DNA of 9,039 nucleotides from Azonexus sp. (lineage in GTDB: Bacteria > Pseudomonadota > Gammaproteobacteria > Burkholderiales > Rhodocyclaceae), in contig JAKLLI010000056.1 in the NCBI GenBank assembly GCA_023150195.1, forward strand, positions 1 through 9,039, in the 5' to 3' direction. Within the stretch, counting starts at the first letter, position 1, and every line of letters starts with the position of its first letter. Both the position numbers and the translations under genes were made by a program. Of this stretch, positions 5,939-9,039 are shown one piece after another. The notes under the pieces are model-generated. The model searched no databases and was not told the DNA's origin. It worked only from the letters and a program-made list of their open reading frames with translations.

Positions 5939-8900
5939 ATGTTCAAGTGGCTTCTCGACAACAGTCTTGCCAACCGCCTGCTGGTCATCATCGCCAGCCT
6001 GGTGCTGATGGCTTATGGGGCATTCACGCTCTCCCGCACCCCGGTGGATGTGTTTCCGGACCTCAACAAACCGACGGTCACCATCATGACCGAGTCCGGC
6101 GGCATGGCCGCCGAGGAAGTGGAGCAACTGATCACCTTCCCGCTGGAAACGACCATGAACGGTCTGCCCGGTGTGGAAAGCGTGCGCTCGGTGTCCAGTG
6201 CCGGCCTCTCTTTCATTTATGTGACCTTCAACTGGAAAACGGAGATTTTCCGGGCCAGGCAGATGGTGTCTGAACGTCTGTCCTCGATGGAGGAAGGGCT
6301 CCCAGCCGGCGTCACGCCGCGCATGGGGCCGATCAGTTCGATCATGGGCGAAATCATGCAGATCGCCATTCCCATCGACACGGCGAAGATTTCGCCGATG
6401 CAGGTGCGCGAATACGCCGACTGGGTGCTGCGGCCGCGTCTGATGGCCATCGCCGGCGTCGCGCAGGTCATTCCCATCGGCGGCGAGGTGCGGCAGTTCC
6501 AGGTGCAGCCGAACACGACCCGCATGGCCGAACTGGGCATCTCGCACGAGCAGTTGACCGGGGCGCTCAAGGGCTACTCGGCCAACACCTCCGGCGGCTT
6601 CCTCGAACTCAATGGGCGCGAATACCTGATTCGCCATCTCGGCCGCACGTCGCGACTGGACGACCTGAAGAACCTCGCGCTGACGGCCCGCCACGGTCAA
6701 CCCGTTTTATTGCGGCAAATCGCAGAGGTGACTTTCGCACCCGCCATCAAGCGGGGCGACGCTGGTTTCGAGGGCAAACCGGCGGTCATTCTCGGCATCC
6801 AGAAGCAGCCGACGGCGGACACCATCCATCTGACCCGGAGCATCGAGGCCGCCGTCGAGGATCTGAAGAAATCGCTGCCGGCCGGCATGGAGGCGCCCAA
6901 GGTGACTTTCCGCCAGGCGAGTTTCATCGAGTCGTCGATCAGCACGCTGCAAGGCAAGCTGATCGGGGCGTCGGTCTTCGTCGCGGTCATCCTGTTCTTC
7001 TTCCTGGGCACCCTGCGCCCGACGGTGATCGCGCTGACCGCGATCCCGGTGTCGATTTTCATGACGGCGCTGGTTTTCGACTACTACGGCCTGTCGATCA
7101 ACACCATGACGCTGGGTGGCCTGGCTATCGCCATCGGTGGCCTGGTCGATGACGCCGTGGTCGGCGTCGAGAACGTGCTGCGGCGACTGAAGGAAGACCG
7201 GGCCAAGCACCACGATCACCGAATGCATCCGATTGAACTGGTGGCCCATGCGACGATGGAAGTGCGTTCGGCCATTCTCTACGCAACGATCATCATCGTG
7301 CTCGTCTTCCTGCCTCTGTTCGCATTGCCTGGTATGGAGGGGCGTTTGTTCGTGCCGCTCGGTATCGCTTTCATCGTTTCGACGCTGGCCTCGCTGGTGG
7401 TGTCGGTGACGGTGACGCCGGTACTCTCCTTCTACCTGCTGCCACGCATGAAATCGCTCGATCATGGTGATACGAAACTGCTGGCCTGGTTGAAAGCAAG
7501 CTATGGGCGCAGTTTGCAGACGGTGCTCAACCGGCCGAAAGCGGCGTTGACGGCCGGTGCCGTCGCCATTTTGTTGGCTGCGGTCGCCGTGCCGTTCTTT
7601 CCCAAGACCTTCCTGCCGCCCTTTAATGAAGGAACGCTGCTGATCGGGATGCGCCTCAATCCCGGCGTCACGCTGGCCGAGTCGTCGGCCTTGGCACAAC
7701 AGGCCGAGGTGCTGGTCAAAGCGGTGCCGGAAGTCGTGCACGTCGGGCGGCGCAGCGGCCGGGCGGAACTTGACGAGCATGCAGAAGGTGTACACGTCAG
7801 CGAACTGGATGTCGGCCTGAAGCCGGCGTCCGAAATGACGCGCTCAATGGGCGAAATTTCGGCCGATATTCGTGCTCGCCTGATCAACCTGCCGGCGGCG
7901 ATTGCCATTGGCCAGCCCATCTCGCACCGTATCGACCACATGCTGTCCGGCGTGCGCTCGCAGATCGCCATCAAGATTTTTGGTGACGATCTGGATACGC
8001 TACGCGGTCAGGCCGACGCCTTGCGCGGCAGGCTGGCCGGTATTCCCGGTATCGCCGATCTGGAAATCGAGAAGCAGGTACTGGCGCCGCAGATTAAAGT
8101 CAGCGTCAATTATGCGACGGCCGCGCAATACGGCGTGCCGACGCCGCAGATTCTGGCGACGCTGCAAAGCCTGGTCGAAGGTGAAAAGGTAACCCAGGTG
8201 GTCGAGGGTGGCCGGCGCTTTGCGCTGGTCGTGCGCTTGCCTGAATCGTCCCGCTCGCTGCAAGGGCTGGGGCAGATTTTGCTGGAGACGCCCGGCGGTC
8301 CGATTCCCTTGTCAAAAATCGCCACCATTGAGGACGGCGACGGGCCGAACCAGGTTAGCCGCGACGGCGGCAAGCGGCGCATCGTGATTTCAGCCAACGC
8401 GCAAGGACGGGCGCTGTCCGAGATTGTCGAAGACATCCGCAAGGTTGTCGGCGAAACCAAGCTGCCCGAGGGCTATTTCGTCACGCTGGGTGGCCAGTTC
8501 CAGGCGCAGGAAGAGGCCTCCCGTCTGGTCGGGCTACTCTCCATCGTCTCGCTAGTCCTGATGTTCGTGGTGCTGTTCAGCCGCTACAAGTCGGTCACGC
8601 TGTCGGCGCTGATCATGGCCAACATCCCGCTGGCTCTGGTCGGCGCGGTGCTCGGTCTGTGGATTTCCGGGCAGCCGCTGTCGGTCGCCGCGCTGGTCGG
8701 CTTCATCACGCTGGCGGGCATCTCGGTACGTAACGGGATTCTCAAAGTCAGCCACTACATCAACCTGATGCGCATGGAAGGCGAGAACTTCGACCACAAG
8801 ATGATCCTGCGCGGCTCGCTGGAACGCCTCGCGCCGGTCTTGATGACGGCGCTGGTCACCGCCTTCGCGCTGGCGCCATTGCTGTTCGAAGCCGAGCGGC

Positions 8901-9039
8901 CGGGCACGGAAATCCTGCATCCGGTGGCGGTGGTCATTTTCTCGGGTCTGATCAGCTCGACCCTGCTCGACACCTTCCTGACGCCCGCCATGTTCTGGCT
9001 GTTTGGCCGCAAGGATGTGGAACGCCTGATGGCCGACCG
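5939..9039 (+). CDS. czcA: CzcA-type heavy-metal RND efflux pump, C-terminus cut by window edge
   Basis: This open frame of 1033 codons has no stop before the edge; relatives are about 1030-1070 residues, so only a few are missing. The architecture is RND: TM1 near residues 10-30 (NRLLVIIASLVLMAYG), a large periplasmic loop with TPVDVFPDLNKPTV, TM2-6, a second loop, and TM7-12 ending in a GISVRNGIL region and STLLDTFLTPAMFWLFG. The proton-relay helix TM4 reads LAIAIGGLVDDAVVGVENV. D404 and E411 match Asp408 and Glu415 of Cupriavidus CzcA, while A398 stands where CzcA has Asp402. By local alignment from memory, the CusA methionines 573, 623 and 672 correspond to G570, V620 and H667, which argues against Cu(I)/Ag(I). 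A His-rich cytosolic loop lies at 424-430. The protein would take periplasmic or membrane-entering divalent cations and drive them through CzcB and CzcC using the proton gradient; the exact metal is open. GGAG at 5929-5932 is 6 nt before ATG. Confidence 0.93.
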   Translation, partial: MFKWLLDNSLANRLLVIIASLVLMAYGAFTLSRTPVDVFPDLNKPTVTIMTESGGMAAEEVEQLITFPLETTMNGLPGVESVRSVSSAGLSFIYVTFNWKTEIFRARQMVSERLSSMEEGLPAGVTPRMGPISSIMGEIMQIAIPIDTAKISPMQVREYADWVLRPRLMAIAGVAQVIPIGGEVRQFQVQPNTTRMAELGISHEQLTGALKGYSANTSGGFLELNGREYLIRHLGRTSRLDDLKNLALTARHGQPVLLRQIAEVTFAPAIKRGDAGFEGKPAVILGIQKQPTADTIHLTRSIEAAVEDLKKSLPAGMEAPKVTFRQASFIESSISTLQGKLIGASVFVAVILFFFLGTLRPTVIALTAIPVSIFMTALVFDYYGLSINTMTLGGLAIAIGGLVDDAVVGVENVLRRLKEDRAKHHDHRMHPIELVAHATMEVRSAILYATIIIVLVFLPLFALPGMEGRLFVPLGIAFIVSTLASLVVSVTVTPVLSFYLLPRMKSLDHGDTKLLAWLKASYGRSLQTVLNRPKAALTAGAVAILLAAVAVPFFPKTFLPPFNEGTLLIGMRLNPGVTLAESSALAQQAEVLVKAVPEVVHVGRRSGRAELDEHAEGVHVSELDVGLKPASEMTRSMGEISADIRARLINLPAAIAIGQPISHRIDHMLSGVRSQIAIKIFGDDLDTLRGQADALRGRLAGIPGIADLEIEKQVLAPQIKVSVNYATAAQYGVPTPQILATLQSLVEGEKVTQVVEGGRRFALVVRLPESSRSLQGLGQILLETPGGPIPLSKIATIEDGDGPNQVSRDGGKRRIVISANAQGRALSEIVEDIRKVVGETKLPEGYFVTLGGQFQAQEEASRLVGLLSIVSLVLMFVVLFSRYKSVTLSALIMANIPLALVGAVLGLWISGQPLSVAALVGFITLAGISVRNGILKVSHYINLMRMEGENFDHKMILRGSLERLAPVLMTALVTAFALAPLLFEAERPGTEILHPVAVVIFSGLISSTLLDTFLTPAMFWLFGRKDVERLMAD

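Noticed and set aside
5324..6700. Long minus-strand open frame (458 codons) across czcB and czcA
   Set aside because: It is antisense to two well-supported genes, has low-complexity His/Arg/Asp-rich composition typical of reverse frames, and no start signal.

Overview
The window is a heavy-metal efflux island from a GC-rich proteobacterium. Gene order and protein style (CzcI, CzcC, an HDHG-type accessory protein, CzcB, CzcA) suggest a betaproteobacterium, perhaps of the Rhodocyclales. That placement is inferred from remembered family patterns, not from a database search.

Layout. Positions 1-140 are the end of an insertion sequence: two subterminal repeats and the first codons of a leftward transposase. 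The element sits inside the start of a leftward gene of the YnfA/UPF0060 small membrane protein family. Only about 21 native codons remain (141-203), and a stop codon supplied by the IS end closes the frame. Positions 204-291 form a compact divergent control region. It holds a MerR-type promoter (TTGACC, 19-bp spacer, TTTAAT, with an imperfect dyad between) of the kind read by CadR/PbrR/ZntR regulators, plus a plausible overlapping leftward promoter for the broken ynfA-like gene. No regulator gene lies in the window.

From 292 to the right edge everything reads rightward in one tight array: a Zn/Cd/Pb-type P1B ATPase (292-2532), a small periplasmic CzcI-like protein (2546-2902), a CzcC-type outer-membrane channel (3037-4335), an uncharacterised membrane-anchored periplasmic protein with His-rich ends (4347-4907), a CzcB-type adaptor (4904-5926), and a CzcA-type RND pump (5939 to the edge, lacking only its last residues). 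The last four genes are linked by ATGA overlaps or very short gaps, so co-translation is likely.

How they would work together (inference from family knowledge): the ATPase moves metal from cytoplasm to periplasm, and the RND/adaptor/channel complex carries it from periplasm to outside. CzcI and the accessory protein, both rich in His and acidic residues, would act in the periplasm as binders or modulators.

The least ordinary points are: the stand-alone accessory protein, which shares the mature N-terminal GDGHDHG with the adaptor; the adaptor's very short helical hairpin; an RND pump lacking both the classical CzcA first Asp in TM4 and the CusA methionine triad; a possible leaderless start for czcI; and the IS-interrupted ynfA-like gene. 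I see no CRISPR array, RNA gene, phage gene or clear terminator.
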